A DNA stretch of 64,000 nt from Bacteroidales bacterium (GTDB lineage Bacteria; Bacteroidota; Bacteroidia; Bacteroidales; JAFGXI01), in the NCBI GenBank assembly GCA_016936665.1, contig JAFGXI010000002.1, positions 248,001 to 312,000 of the forward strand, read 5' to 3'. This document shows, in pieces, positions 1 through 8,311 of the stretch. A program made the position numbers and the translations under genes. The notes below the pieces were generated by a model. It made no database searches and was not told the origin of the DNA. It was given only the letters and a program-made list of their open reading frames with translations. How positions within the stretch are numbered: position 1 is the stretch's first letter; each line of letters starts with the position of its first letter.

Positions 1-7
1 GTTAACT

Positions 8-2788
8 TTAAAACTTGTAAGTTAATTTTAAACTAAAACGTCTGCCGTAACCTATATCGCTGTAAGTGTAGTCTTGATCTAAATATGAATATTGATATAC
101 CGTTCTTTGGTCTAAGATATTCTTAACTTGAAATTGTAAAGTGTATTTCTTATAGAAGGTTTTCGAGATATTAAAATTTAGCTCATGAGTTGGCGTTTGG
201 TAAATATCCGGAATACCTGTAGGATTAACTAATACCAATTTTTCTGCATTGTAAGTATAAGAAATATTTGCAGCAAAATCGATGCTATCGTTTTTATAAG
301 AAAGTAGTGCATTGAAAATATAAGGTGATTGTTCGAACATTATTCTTGTTGAACTAATTTCCGGATCATATATTTTTTTAATTTCTAACTCTTGAGGATC
401 GACATCAACCGCTGAGTGTACATATGTAAAGTTAAATGTTGTTTTAAAATTTTTAAGAATTTCGATAAAGTCTAATTTTTTTGCAAATTCAAGCTCTATA
501 CCAGTTAATTGAGCATGTTCAACATTTCGCCAAGTTAACTCAGGATTTTGAGCTTTAGTGTTAAACGTTTTTTCTATCGGATTTTCGAAGTTTTTATAAA
601 ACAATCCACCAGATACAACTTCGCCTGATCCAAAATAATGCTCATATCTAAAATCAAAATTATCGACATTTGTTTGTTTTAAATTGGGATTTCCGATTAC
701 AATATCTCCTGTTACACTTTCGATAGCCAAAGGCGATTTTTCTCTAAACGAAGGACGAGCTACTGTTTTATTGTAGGCCAATCGCCAATTGTTTGATTTA
801 TTAGGTGTAAAAGTAAAGTTAAAAGAAGGTAACATAGATAACTCATCGAGTTCGCCATAATTAACTTGGTTTCCAACGGCTTCTTTTAGACTCTCGGTAT
901 ACATGTATGCTTGCTCAACTCTCAGACCGGCAACAATTCTATACTTATCGTACAAAGGCAGATCCGCCATTAAATACCCTCCCATTACTGTCATATATCC
1001 ATCGTATGAATTTTTCTGATCGTCTTTTAAAGAACCTTGAGCACGAATTCCATTTTCGGTGTCAATATTATCATCTGCAAAATAATTGGTAATGTAACTG
1101 TATGTTTGTTGATGAGCCTCGTAAAAATTGACCTGTTTCTGGCGATAACTTCTTGTTTTATAATTTTCAGAAAAGCCTCCTTTTAGTTTTGAATCGGAAC
1201 CCATAAATTTAAAATCGTAACTTAAATCGATTCTTCCATAATAAACATTTTCGTTCATATTTCTGTAAAAACGTCGTGGAGAAGGAATCGTAGAAGGATC
1301 GATATAATACAATGTATCTGTAATTCTTGGTTCAAATTGATTGATAAGAAAACGAATGTCTGGTTCGTCTTGCTTTGCATTGGTGTAAGAAGCTATCCAA
1401 TCGACATCGAGTTTTTCACCATCGCGTTTCCCTTTTAACTGAGCTACAAATAAATTTCTCGAATTAAATTCTAAAATTCTTTTTTCTCGTATTTCTCCAT
1501 CCGAATTTTTAAAATCTCTATACATCATGTAAGTCGCTTCCTTTGCGCCTTTATGATTGTTAGAAACAGTAAGTGATACTTTGTTCTGATTGTTAATTTT
1601 CATACCCAGCACTGCCAAACCAGACCACATAACATCTTCCTTTCCACTAGCGAAGTAATTCGACTGAGAAATGGTGTTAAGCGATTTATCATCGGGATCG
1701 GTAATTTCGTAACGACCATAACGTTGATTATCGTCGTATTTATTGCTATGTGAGTATGTACCGGCAACGATTATCCCCGACTCTTTTCCAAACAATTTGA
1801 AGTTTTTTCCTAGATCTAAAGCATATTTATGATCTAAACCTGTGCTTTTCGTCTCGACATCCCAGATTTTATTGAACGATTTTGTGATATTGTTGATTTC
1901 ATCGTCTTTGCCCTGAAGTCGATAAGGAATTTCTCCTGTAGCTTCAGACGGAATAGCTCTTGTTCCATCGTCTATTCCCAAAGCATCGTATTTACCGCCT
2001 TGGTAGGTTAAAAAATTATTGATTAGATTACTTTGAGGACTGTACGATAATTCTGCTGAAAATCCTAAAATAAACTTATCGGGAACATCTTTAGTTCTTA
2101 TATCGATTAAACCGCCTGTAAAATCGCCCGATAAATCTGGCGAGAAAGCTTTGAAAACTAACATGTTTTCTAAAATATTAGTAGGAAATAAGTCCATTTG
2201 AACTGTGTTTCTTTCGGGATCTAAACCTGAAATTTCCGCACCATTTAGCGTTGTTTTACTATATCGATCCGACAAACCTCGTACGTATACATATTTACCA
2301 TCTTGAACAGAAACACCGGTTACTTTTTTTAAGGCAGCAGCAGCATCGCTAGCCCCCGATTTAGTTATTTCTTGCGACGAAATTCCGGAAATGACTGTTG
2401 CAGAATTTTTTTGCATTGCTACGACAGCCGATTCTGTTCTTTCTACTCGTTTTGCAACGACTTGAACATCGTTTAATTCGAGGGCTGTAGTTCCCATCGA
2501 AAAATCGATGGTTTTCGTTTCGCCTGCAGCTACATTAAATTTAATATTTTGTGTTTGGTACGATACAAAAGAACAGGTTAGCTCATAACTACCGGGGTCT
2601 ACCGAAAGTGTATAGTTTCCATCAAAATCGGACATGGTTCCAATGGTAGTTCCTTTAATAAATATGTTAGTTCCAAATAATAATTCTCCAGTTTTTTCAT
2701 CTTTAACAGTACCTTTAATTGTTGCTTTTTGAGCTAAAAGGTTTAGGCTGATAAATAAAAATGAAAGGCTGATTATTTTTATTTTCAT
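8..2788 (-). CDS. TonB-dependent outer-membrane receptor
   Basis: A 926-residue outer-membrane importer powered by TonB/ExbBD; the substrate is not shown by sequence. Residues 1-19 form a signal peptide ending LLA before Gln20. Residues about 22-105 are a carboxypeptidase-regulatory-like beta-sandwich (GTVKDEKTGELLFGTNIFIKGT), followed by a plug domain at about 115-235 (VYVRGLSDRYSKTTLNGAEI) and a long beta-barrel ending in the expected C-terminal aromatic, LTYKF. There is no SusD-like partner. The upstream same-strand neighbour is a beta-helix lipoprotein, which suggests a receptor/surface-lipoprotein uptake pair. A small hairpin (2804-2819) lies in its leader just before the ATG. Family assignment is secure; any substrate is a guess. 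Confidence 0.93.
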   Translation of the reverse strand: MKIKIISLSFLFISLNLLAQKATIKGTVKDEKTGELLFGTNIFIKGTTIGTMSDFDGNYTLSVDPGSYELTCSFVSYQTQNIKFNVAAGETKTIDFSMGTTALELNDVQVVAKRVERTESAVVAMQKNSATVISGISSQEITKSGASDAAAALKKVTGVSVQDGKYVYVRGLSDRYSKTTLNGAEISGLDPERNTVQMDLFPTNILENMLVFKAFSPDLSGDFTGGLIDIRTKDVPDKFILGFSAELSYSPQSNLINNFLTYQGGKYDALGIDDGTRAIPSEATGEIPYRLQGKDDEINNITKSFNKIWDVETKSTGLDHKYALDLGKNFKLFGKESGIIVAGTYSHSNKYDDNQRYGRYEITDPDDKSLNTISQSNYFASGKEDVMWSGLAVLGMKINNQNKVSLTVSNNHKGAKEATYMMYRDFKNSDGEIREKRILEFNSRNLFVAQLKGKRDGEKLDVDWIASYTNAKQDEPDIRFLINQFEPRITDTLYYIDPSTIPSPRRFYRNMNENVYYGRIDLSYDFKFMGSDSKLKGGFSENYKTRSYRQKQVNFYEAHQQTYSYITNYFADDNIDTENGIRAQGSLKDDQKNSYDGYMTVMGGYLMADLPLYDKYRIVAGLRVEQAYMYTESLKEAVGNQVNYGELDELSMLPSFNFTFTPNKSNNWRLAYNKTVARPSFREKSPLAIESVTGDIVIGNPNLKQTNVDNFDFRYEHYFGSGEVVSGGLFYKNFENPIEKTFNTKAQNPELTWRNVEHAQLTGIELEFAKKLDFIEILKNFKTTFNFTYVHSAVDVDPQELEIKKIYDPEISSTRIMFEQSPYIFNALLSYKNDSIDFAANISYTYNAEKLVLVNPTGIPDIYQTPTHELNFNISKTFYKKYTLQFQVKNILDQRTVYQYSYLDQDYTYSDIGYGRRFSLKLTYKF

Positions 2789-2875
2789 GTTAATATTTTT
2801 TTAAACCTCAGGAGAGGTTATTCATTTTTACAAGCATTAATTAGGTCTAAATTATTAATCGATTTTACAAACATA

Positions 2876-2897
2876 GCAAGCTACCGAAGTAGCTTGC
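2876..2897 (-). other. UUCG-tetraloop hairpin between lipoprotein and receptor
   Basis: A perfect 9-bp inverted repeat (2876-2884 with 2889-2897) with loop CGAA on the + strand. Transcribed on the minus strand the loop becomes UUCG closed by a C-G pair, the very stable tetraloop form. It sits 33 bases after the lipoprotein stop and before the TonB receptor. No strong U-run follows it, so it looks more like an mRNA 3'-end stabiliser or attenuator separating two expression levels than a full terminator. Confidence 0.55.
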
Positions 2898-2930
2898 CAG
2901 ACCTTCATGCTTGTAAAATGATGGTGTATT

Positions 2931-4328
2931 TTAGTTTTGATAAGTTAATGTCCAACCAGATGCCCAGTTAGTTGCTCCGAAAGCACCGTTGTAAGCGGCT
3001 TGATCAAAGAAATCATCGTTAGGCACTACAATTGGTGTTGTAACTTGATCGGTTGTTGTTGGATTAGTAACAGTAATGTTTAAATTCATTACTTCGTTGT
3101 ATGCTTGACTAAAATAGTTTGCAATTAAAGTAGAGTCAGATGCAGACATTCCGATGTTGATGTTTTCTCCATCTTGGTCTTTACCTTGATATGTAGCGAA
3201 GTTGATTAATTTTGTTGGGTTTGATGCATCTGTTTGTCCAGCAACATTACTAAAAATGTTTCCTGCTATTCTTAACACACCGTTTCCACTATTAAATCTG
3301 GAATAAGAGCTTTCTTTTAAGGTACCATCATCGTTGTTTAATCTTTCAATATCAATACCTTTGCCCATTTCTGCGAAGATGGAATTGTAATAGTATCCCC
3401 CTGCGTTATCGCGGAAAGTTGCAATTCTGTTAGTACCATGTCCAATGTAGGTTGCATTGTAAATAGTTGGTGTAGCATAAGGCTCTGCAGTTTCAGGACT
3501 TGTTCCGCCATCGTGCTCGCCGTTTCTGTCGCTATCGCCATCTTGTAAAGAAACCCAAAACTGACCTTTACCACGATAACCCATATCGTAGTCGTAAGAA
3601 TCGTCGCCACAATAAGCAACTAAAGCATGTTTAACATTTACAGTTCCTCCGAAAAATTCGATACCATCGTCTTTGTTATAAGTAATTTCAACATAATCAA
3701 TAGTAGTTCCATCGCCTACTGCGCCTAATGTCAAACCATTGATTTCATTATCTGCGCCAATGTTAGACCCACTGTGACGAATAGAGACGTATTTAATAAC
3801 ACCCGAGTCATCATGATCGTCGTTGCCACCAAACTCAGCTCTAGGTTCTGAAGTATCTATACCTTCAACTTGTTGAACATCAGGCGTTGTATTTAATCTA
3901 GCTTTACCTAAAACGATTAAACCTCCCCAAGTTCCTTTTTGGTTGGTTAATGTACCTTGTCCGGTAAATACTATTGGATTAGTCGCAGTTCCTTCAGCCA
4001 TAATTTTTCCACCTCTTGCTACAATTAAAGCAGAAGCATCAACGCCTTCGCCAGGCATACCTTTAATAACTGTACCAGCTTCGATGGTTAACGTTTGTCC
4101 TTCGTTAATAAACACTAAACCATCTAATACCCATACTTTATCGGCTGTCCAAGTTTTTGTACCAGTTCCTTTACCACGGTCTTTAACAGTTACTTCACCA
4201 TTAGCCTCGGTGTACAATGTTGATGTTGTGTCAGTTGGAGTTTCATCTTCTTTATCTTTCTTACAAGAAGTTAAAACACTTGAGCTTAATACAGCTCCCA
4301 TTGCGATCATTAAAAATAATCTTTTCAT
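2931..4328 (-). CDS. Surface lipoprotein with right-handed beta-helix repeats
   Basis: A lipoprotein of about 465 residues. I chose the Met at 4328 (MKRLFLMIAMG) because it puts a lipobox, LTSC, at position 22; in-frame Mets at 4334 and 4370 only add a basic N-terminus. The charged stretch after the Cys (KKDKEDE) resembles the lipoprotein export signals that send Bacteroidota lipoproteins to the cell surface. The body is rich in Gly, Asp and Asn with beta-helix-like rungs (VWVLDGLVFINEGQTLTIEA, IDYVEITYNKDDGIEFFGG). It has no catalytic motif that I recognise. It is co-oriented with and upstream of the TonB receptor, so it is probably the accessory, ligand-capturing part of that system. Family known as a hypothetical protein; exact role unknown. 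Confidence 0.85.
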   Translation of the reverse strand: MKRLFLMIAMGAVLSSSVLTSCKKDKEDETPTDTTSTLYTEANGEVTVKDRGKGTGTKTWTADKVWVLDGLVFINEGQTLTIEAGTVIKGMPGEGVDASALIVARGGKIMAEGTATNPIVFTGQGTLTNQKGTWGGLIVLGKARLNTTPDVQQVEGIDTSEPRAEFGGNDDHDDSGVIKYVSIRHSGSNIGADNEINGLTLGAVGDGTTIDYVEITYNKDDGIEFFGGTVNVKHALVAYCGDDSYDYDMGYRGKGQFWVSLQDGDSDRNGEHDGGTSPETAEPYATPTIYNATYIGHGTNRIATFRDNAGGYYYNSIFAEMGKGIDIERLNNDDGTLKESSYSRFNSGNGVLRIAGNIFSNVAGQTDASNPTKLINFATYQGKDQDGENINIGMSASDSTLIANYFSQAYNEVMNLNITVTNPTTTDQVTTPIVVPNDDFFDQAAYNGAFGATNWASGWTLTYQN

Positions 4329-4397
4329 TTGCATTGTTGTTTTAAATTTTGTTTTAAAAATCTGATGCAAATAAATAGCTATAACAACAACTATATC

Positions 4398-4476
4398 TTA
4401 ACACGCTTTTAAGTAATCGTAAATTTTTAAGTGGTTAATTAGAGTTTAATTAATCTCAAATTAATATAGACTTAAC
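4398..4476. promoter_or_regulatory. Array of TTAA(C/T/G) boxes at 11-bp steps (candidate response-regulator operator)
   Basis: TTAA boxes begin at 4398, 4409, 4427, 4435, 4446, 4450, 4461 and 4472. Four of the pairwise steps are exactly 11 bp (4398-4409, 4435-4446, 4450-4461, 4461-4472). PhoB/OmpR-family regulators typically bind direct repeats at 11-bp steps. The last box ends 10 bp before TAGTTTTA (4487-4494), which differs by one base from the Bacteroidota -7 element, so the array would replace the -33 box of the response-regulator gene. The array also lies upstream of the divergent lipoprotein/receptor genes. AT-richness makes some TTAA expected by chance. Confidence 0.4.
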
Positions 4477-4517
4477 ATCATTCCGATAGTTTTACGCCAA
4501 ATTAAATATACTTATAT

Positions 4518-5222
4518 ATGATGGATGAACCTAAAGTTTTAGTGGTTGACGACGATGAAGATATTTTAGAATTCGTATCTTATAATTTAAAATCGTCGGG
4601 TTTTAAAGTTGAAACCAGTAAATATCCAGAAAAAGTCATTAAAAAAGCCCTTCAGTTTAAACCAAATTTAATAATATTGGATGTAATGATGCCCAATATT
4701 GATGGCATAGAATTATGCGAAAAAATTCGAGCAACGAACGAAATAAAAGATGTATTAATTACCTTTTTAACGGCTAGAGCTGAGGATTATTCTCAAATTG
4801 CGGGTTACGATGCCGGCGCAGATGATTATATTACAAAACCTATAAAACCTAAAGTTTTAGTCTCTAAGGTTAAAGCTTTATTAAAAAGGCAAGGTGTTTT
4901 TGATGAAGTCGTTTCCGATTCGAATAAAATATATGAAGGTCCTCAGATTGTAAATGGTATTACTATAGATAAAGAACGATATATTGTTACCAAAGATGAA
5001 TTTGAATATATCTTGCCTAAAAAGGAATTCGAATTGTTAAGCTTGCTGGCTTCTCACCCTGACAAAGTGTTTTTAAGAGATGAAATTTATAACCAAGTTT
5101 GGGGAGAACAGAGTTTTGTTGGCGACAGAACTATCGATGTGCACATTCGAAAATTAAGAAAAAAATTTGGTGATAACATAATAAGAACAGTTAAAGGTGT
5201 AGGTTACAAATTTACCGAATAA
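4518..5222 (+). CDS. PhoB/OmpR-family response regulator
   Basis: A 234-residue DNA-binding response regulator. The receiver domain (about 5-120) has the acidic pair Asp11-Asp12, phosphoacceptor Asp55 (ILDVMMP), Thr85 and Lys107 (YITKP), so it should be phosphorylatable. A winged-helix C-terminal domain (about 140-234) carries the typical RTIDVHIRKLRKKFG recognition helix and a VKGVGYKF end. No histidine kinase lies next to it, so its sensor must be elsewhere. It is transcribed away from the lipoprotein/TonB receptor pair, with a repeat array between them, and a terminator hairpin follows it. It is probably autoregulated and may control the transport pair; that target is inference. Confidence 0.92.
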   Translation: MMDEPKVLVVDDDEDILEFVSYNLKSSGFKVETSKYPEKVIKKALQFKPNLIILDVMMPNIDGIELCEKIRATNEIKDVLITFLTARAEDYSQIAGYDAGADDYITKPIKPKVLVSKVKALLKRQGVFDEVVSDSNKIYEGPQIVNGITIDKERYIVTKDEFEYILPKKEFELLSLLASHPDKVFLRDEIYNQVWGEQSFVGDRTIDVHIRKLRKKFGDNIIRTVKGVGYKFTE

Positions 5223-5251
5223 GAGAAGATAAACAATTTTTCTATTTTCCG

Positions 5252-5280
5252 AAATCTTGCTGTTTGCAAGATTTTTTTTA
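5252..5280 (+). terminator. Rho-independent terminator after the response regulator
   Basis: A 9-bp perfect stem (5252-5260 with 5266-5274), 5-base loop and a run of T to 5279. It closes the response-regulator transcript. It also covers the TTG at 5257 that would otherwise be a possible start of the next gene, which favours the ATG at 5314. Confidence 0.8.
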
Positions 5281-5313
5281 TTTATTGCAGCATATTCGAT
5301 TTTCGATCGTTAT

Positions 5314-5856
5314 ATGAATGTGAATTTAGATTTAGAAAAAATATTATTAATGGCACGGGAGGGCAATCGTTCGGCTCAAACACAATTTTACAATGCCAGT
5401 TATAAACCAATATTTAATACTAGTTATCGAATTTTAAAAAACAAAGAAGAAGCCGAAGATGTTGTGCACGATACATTAATTAATGTTTTTAATAAACAAC
5501 AATTATGGCCCACACATCAGAATTGGACGGCATGGATTAAAAGGATTGCGATAAATAAAAGTATTGATCGATTAAAAAAAACAAGCCGAATTCAACTTTC
5601 AGAAGAACAAGATTTAAAATCAAATTTTAACGAAGACTTTACCTTCGAATCCGAAAATACACAGAAGGTAGAGCAGATATACAAAGCATTAATGATTCTT
5701 CCGGAACATTACAGAATTGTTTTTTCTTTATTTCATATAGAAGGCTACGACCATACAGAAATATCACAAATTCTATCTATAAAAGAATCGAGTTCAAGAT
5801 CAAAACTTACAAGAGCAAAGCAATTAATTATAGACCATATTCAATCCAATTTATAA
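5314..5856 (+). CDS. ECF-type RNA polymerase sigma factor
   Basis: A 180-residue sigma-70-family factor of the extracytoplasmic type. Region 2 (about 22-90) contains KNKEEAEDVVHDTLINVF and WTAWIKRIAINKSID; region 4 (about 120-172) has LPEHYRIVFSLFHIEGYDH and a helix-turn-helix. The open frame extends upstream to a TTG at 5257, but that extension falls in the upstream terminator and encodes no family sequence, so I start at the ATG at 5314. It is the first of three tightly spaced genes, followed by a single-pass membrane protein and a secreted repeat protein. By analogy with other Bacteroidota operons the second product probably restrains it. Confidence 0.9.
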   Translation: MNVNLDLEKILLMAREGNRSAQTQFYNASYKPIFNTSYRILKNKEEAEDVVHDTLINVFNKQQLWPTHQNWTAWIKRIAINKSIDRLKKTSRIQLSEEQDLKSNFNEDFTFESENTQKVEQIYKALMILPEHYRIVFSLFHIEGYDHTEISQILSIKESSSRSKLTRAKQLIIDHIQSNL

Positions 5857-5868
5857 AAAGAGTAAATC

Positions 5869-6393
5869 ATGAACAAAGAATGGAATCAACAGTTCGATTT
5901 TGAAGAACCCTTGAAAGGGCATCAGAATCGTTTTGAACAAAAGCTGAAACAACAAAAGCGCACTTCGAATAGCGGATTGAAGTATTTGCTTGTTGCGGCC
6001 TCTATCCTATTTTTTATAACTCTCGGTTACTGGATTAAATCTCAGATAGAAATTAAACCAAATACGATCATTTCATCAACTAATTATTTATCAAATTGTA
6101 ATAACGAAATACAAGAACTGAGTGCATATTACACCTCAATTGAATCACAAAAGATGGAAGCAATTATAAATACCGGCATCGATTCAACTTTATTTTTAAA
6201 AGAAATAGCGAACACCGATTCAATTGTAGAAACTTTTTGTAAAGAACTGAATGCCCAAAGCAACGACGAGCGTGTAATCGAAGCTGTTATAATGCATTAC
6301 CAATTAAAAATTAACACCTTAGATCATATTTTAAATCAGATAAAACAAATAAAACATTTTAATACAAAAGAAAATGAGAGCATTAATTTATAG
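5869..6393 (+). CDS. Single-pass membrane protein, candidate anti-sigma factor
   Basis: A 174-residue protein with a short charged cytoplasmic N-terminus (about 1-36, including EEPLKGHQNRFEQKL), one membrane helix at about 37-56 (YLLVAASILFFITLGYWI) and a periplasmic part of about 115 residues rich in Asn, Ser and Glu. It has no FecR or zinc-anti-sigma (HxxxCxxC) signature. It starts 12 bases after the sigma factor and overlaps the next gene by 20 bases, so translation is probably coupled. The position and topology suggest an anti-sigma or sensor role, but the sequence alone does not prove this. Confidence 0.6.
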   Translation: MNKEWNQQFDFEEPLKGHQNRFEQKLKQQKRTSNSGLKYLLVAASILFFITLGYWIKSQIEIKPNTIISSTNYLSNCNNEIQELSAYYTSIESQKMEAIINTGIDSTLFLKEIANTDSIVETFCKELNAQSNDERVIEAVIMHYQLKINTLDHILNQIKQIKHFNTKENESINL

Positions 6394-7423
6394 TATCGGA
6401 CTTATGTTGCTTTTTAGCGTATCGTTGAAAGCAGAAAAAATTGAGAAAGTAAAAAAATCTCAACAAGTGTACGAAAACGTCAAAAACGGATCGTTTTATT
6501 TCAGCAATAAATACGGTAATTTAATTCTTGCAAATTGGGATAAAGATGAGATTTCTATCACATCGGAAATTATTGTTAGAGCTAAAACCGAAGAACTCGC
6601 CGAAAAATATTTATCAGAAATTGAATCATTAATAGGAAAAAATGGCGATTCTGTTTATGCTGTTACTCAGTTTGCAAAATCGTTTGAAGTTGATAAAAAA
6701 TTTGAGTTGGAAATTAAATATGTTGTCAAAGCACCGGCATCAATGTCATACAACTTAAACAATAAATATGGCGACATTGCTATTGCAAAAATAACAGGTC
6801 CGTGCGAAATCAATCTTAAATACGGTAATTTACTTGCGAAGAACCTCTTATTTAACAAATCGCAACGCCTTTGCGAAATTGAAATGGCATACTCGAATGC
6901 TCAAATTGAATACTGTAATTATGCCGACATTGAACTAAAATATGGAAAACTGAAGTTTGGAAACGGAAAATCTATTGAACTCGAAGCCAAATATGCCGAT
7001 GTAAATGTCAATTTTATCGAGTTTTTGAAGTTTGAAGGTAAATACGGTGGATTAGATGTCGACTCTATTTATTACGCCGATATCGAAGCCCAATATATGA
7101 ATGTGGATATTGATTATTTAAGAACAAAGTTAATCGCTGAGTCGAAATATGGAAATTTCGATGTAAAGTACATAGAACCGGATTTTGAGCTTATTGAAAT
7201 TGAATCTTCTTTTGGAAATGTGGACTTAAACATACACCCTGATGCAGTTTATACAATCGATGCAGATATTGATTTTGGAAACGTAAAACTCCCATCTAAG
7301 GTTAATGTAGATCGCATTAAGAACAATAGCGACGAAGAAGTAAAAGGAATTGTCGGAAGCAGTAACAAATCGCCAACTGGAGTCGTCAAAGTAGAAATCA
7401 ACTTTGGAAACTTAAAACTTTGA
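6374..7423 (+). CDS. Secreted DUF4097-like beta-solenoid protein with KYG repeats
   Basis: A 349-residue protein with a signal peptide (1-20, ending SLKA). From residue 45 to the end it carries about a dozen copies of a short motif, Lys/Ser-Tyr/Phe-Gly-Asn/Asp followed by alternating hydrophobics: near residues 46, 131, 149, 189, 206, 223, 240, 258, 279, 300 and 344. The central copies are about 17 residues apart. This is the pattern of a regular beta-solenoid and fits the DUF4097 group of putative adhesins. It overlaps the membrane-protein gene by 20 bases and ends just before a terminator, so it is the third gene of the sigma-factor operon. No catalytic residues are recognisable. Confidence 0.75.
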   Translation: MRALIYSIGLMLLFSVSLKAEKIEKVKKSQQVYENVKNGSFYFSNKYGNLILANWDKDEISITSEIIVRAKTEELAEKYLSEIESLIGKNGDSVYAVTQFAKSFEVDKKFELEIKYVVKAPASMSYNLNNKYGDIAIAKITGPCEINLKYGNLLAKNLLFNKSQRLCEIEMAYSNAQIEYCNYADIELKYGKLKFGNGKSIELEAKYADVNVNFIEFLKFEGKYGGLDVDSIYYADIEAQYMNVDIDYLRTKLIAESKYGNFDVKYIEPDFELIEIESSFGNVDLNIHPDAVYTIDADIDFGNVKLPSKVNVDRIKNNSDEEVKGIVGSSNKSPTGVVKVEINFGNLKL

Positions 7424-7444
7424 TTTTTTTTATACATAGGTCTG

Positions 7445-7475
7445 CGGTCGGTTATTTTAACCGGCCGTTTTTTTT
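7445..7475 (+). terminator. Strong Rho-independent terminator of the sigma operon
   Basis: A 10-bp GC-rich stem (7445-7454 with 7458-7467, one G-T pair), TTT loop and eight T residues. It ends the sigma/membrane/solenoid operon. Confidence 0.9.
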
Positions 7476-7524
7476 GCTATCAATATTATATGTATTTTTG
7501 TAGGTTATATAATACCAATAAAGT

Positions 7525-8310
7525 ATGGAGGAAAGAAATACTCAAGAAATTGATTTGATAGAGTTATACCAAAGAATAGTACTGTATTTTTATAAAAAGC
7601 GTTGGCATTTAATGCTTTATATCACATTGGGTCTTATTCTTGGCGTGCTGTACTATTGGAAAAATTCATCTATTAAGGATACACATTATTTATTAGAAGC
7701 CAATAATGCACCTAAAGAGTTAATTTATAACGTAGTAGAAAAATTTCAGTACGATATTAAAACGTCTCAGTTGGAGCAAATTGCAGAAAATTTAAAAATC
7801 GAGTTATCAGATATAATAAACATTAAAAAAATAAGTATCGATACAACCGGAATGGTTTTTAAACTAACTATAAAATCGACATCTGACTCTAGCGTATCAT
7901 ACTTTGCCAATCATATGGTCGATTATATTAACAGCTTACCATATATTAAAAAGCAGTTCAAGCAAAAGCAATTAAGAACACAAGCTTTAATTGACCAAAT
8001 CGATAAAGAAATTAAAAAAATTGATCAATTTCAGAGCTTATATTTAAGCGAAAAAGAAAATAGTCAAATTACTATAAACCAGATTGATGGCTCGCATAGC
8101 GAGAAAATAAAATTGTTTATGCAAAAACAAGAATTGCAAGAATCAATCGATCATCCGCAAACTATTTCTTTGATTAATCAAAAAAATAAATTGGTGGAAA
8201 AAGATAAAAGTTTGTTACTAACACTCGTTATTTCAATGCTTGTATCTATTGTTTTTGCGCTCGTGGTATTCTTCATACAATACTCAATTGGTTTAATAAA
8301 AAAAGGATAA
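7525..8310 (+). CDS. Wzz-like polysaccharide chain-length/transport protein
   Basis: A 261-residue inner-membrane protein with the Wzz layout: a short cytoplasmic N-terminus ([18 protein letters not shown]), a membrane helix at about 29-45, a periplasmic region of about 180 residues with charged helical segments (about 150-185 and 200-225), and a second membrane helix at about 231-255. Wzz proteins set the chain length of lipopolysaccharide O-antigen or capsule. No kinase domain is fused and no glycan cluster surrounds it. It ends 1 base before der, with which it is probably co-transcribed. Fold class is likely; the exact polymer is unknown. Confidence 0.75.
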   Translation: MEERNTQEIDLIELYQRIVLYFYKKRWHLMLYITLGLILGVLYYWKNSSIKDTHYLLEANNAPKELIYNVVEKFQYDIKTSQLEQIAENLKIELSDIINIKKISIDTTGMVFKLTIKSTSDSSVSYFANHMVDYINSLPYIKKQFKQKQLRTQALIDQIDKEIKKIDQFQSLYLSEKENSQITINQIDGSHSEKIKLFMQKQELQESIDHPQTISLINQKNKLVEKDKSLLLTLVISMLVSIVFALVVFFIQYSIGLIKKG

Positions 8311-8311
8311 G

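Noticed and set aside
2804..2819. Small hairpin just before the TonB receptor ATG as a riboswitch
   Set aside because: Only a 6-bp stem; too simple for a riboswitch call, and no conserved aptamer is seen.
8..4328. SusC/SusD-type polysaccharide utilisation locus
   Set aside because: The lipoprotein lacks the SusD tetratricopeptide-type helical fold and looks beta-helical, and no glycoside hydrolases are present.
3943..4365. A 140-codon + strand open frame opposite the lipoprotein gene
   Set aside because: It is antisense to a well-supported coding frame, has no recognisable motif and reflects the opposite strand's codon pattern.
5257..5313. TTG-initiated extension of the sigma factor
   Set aside because: It lies inside the terminator hairpin of the upstream gene and codes for no conserved sequence.
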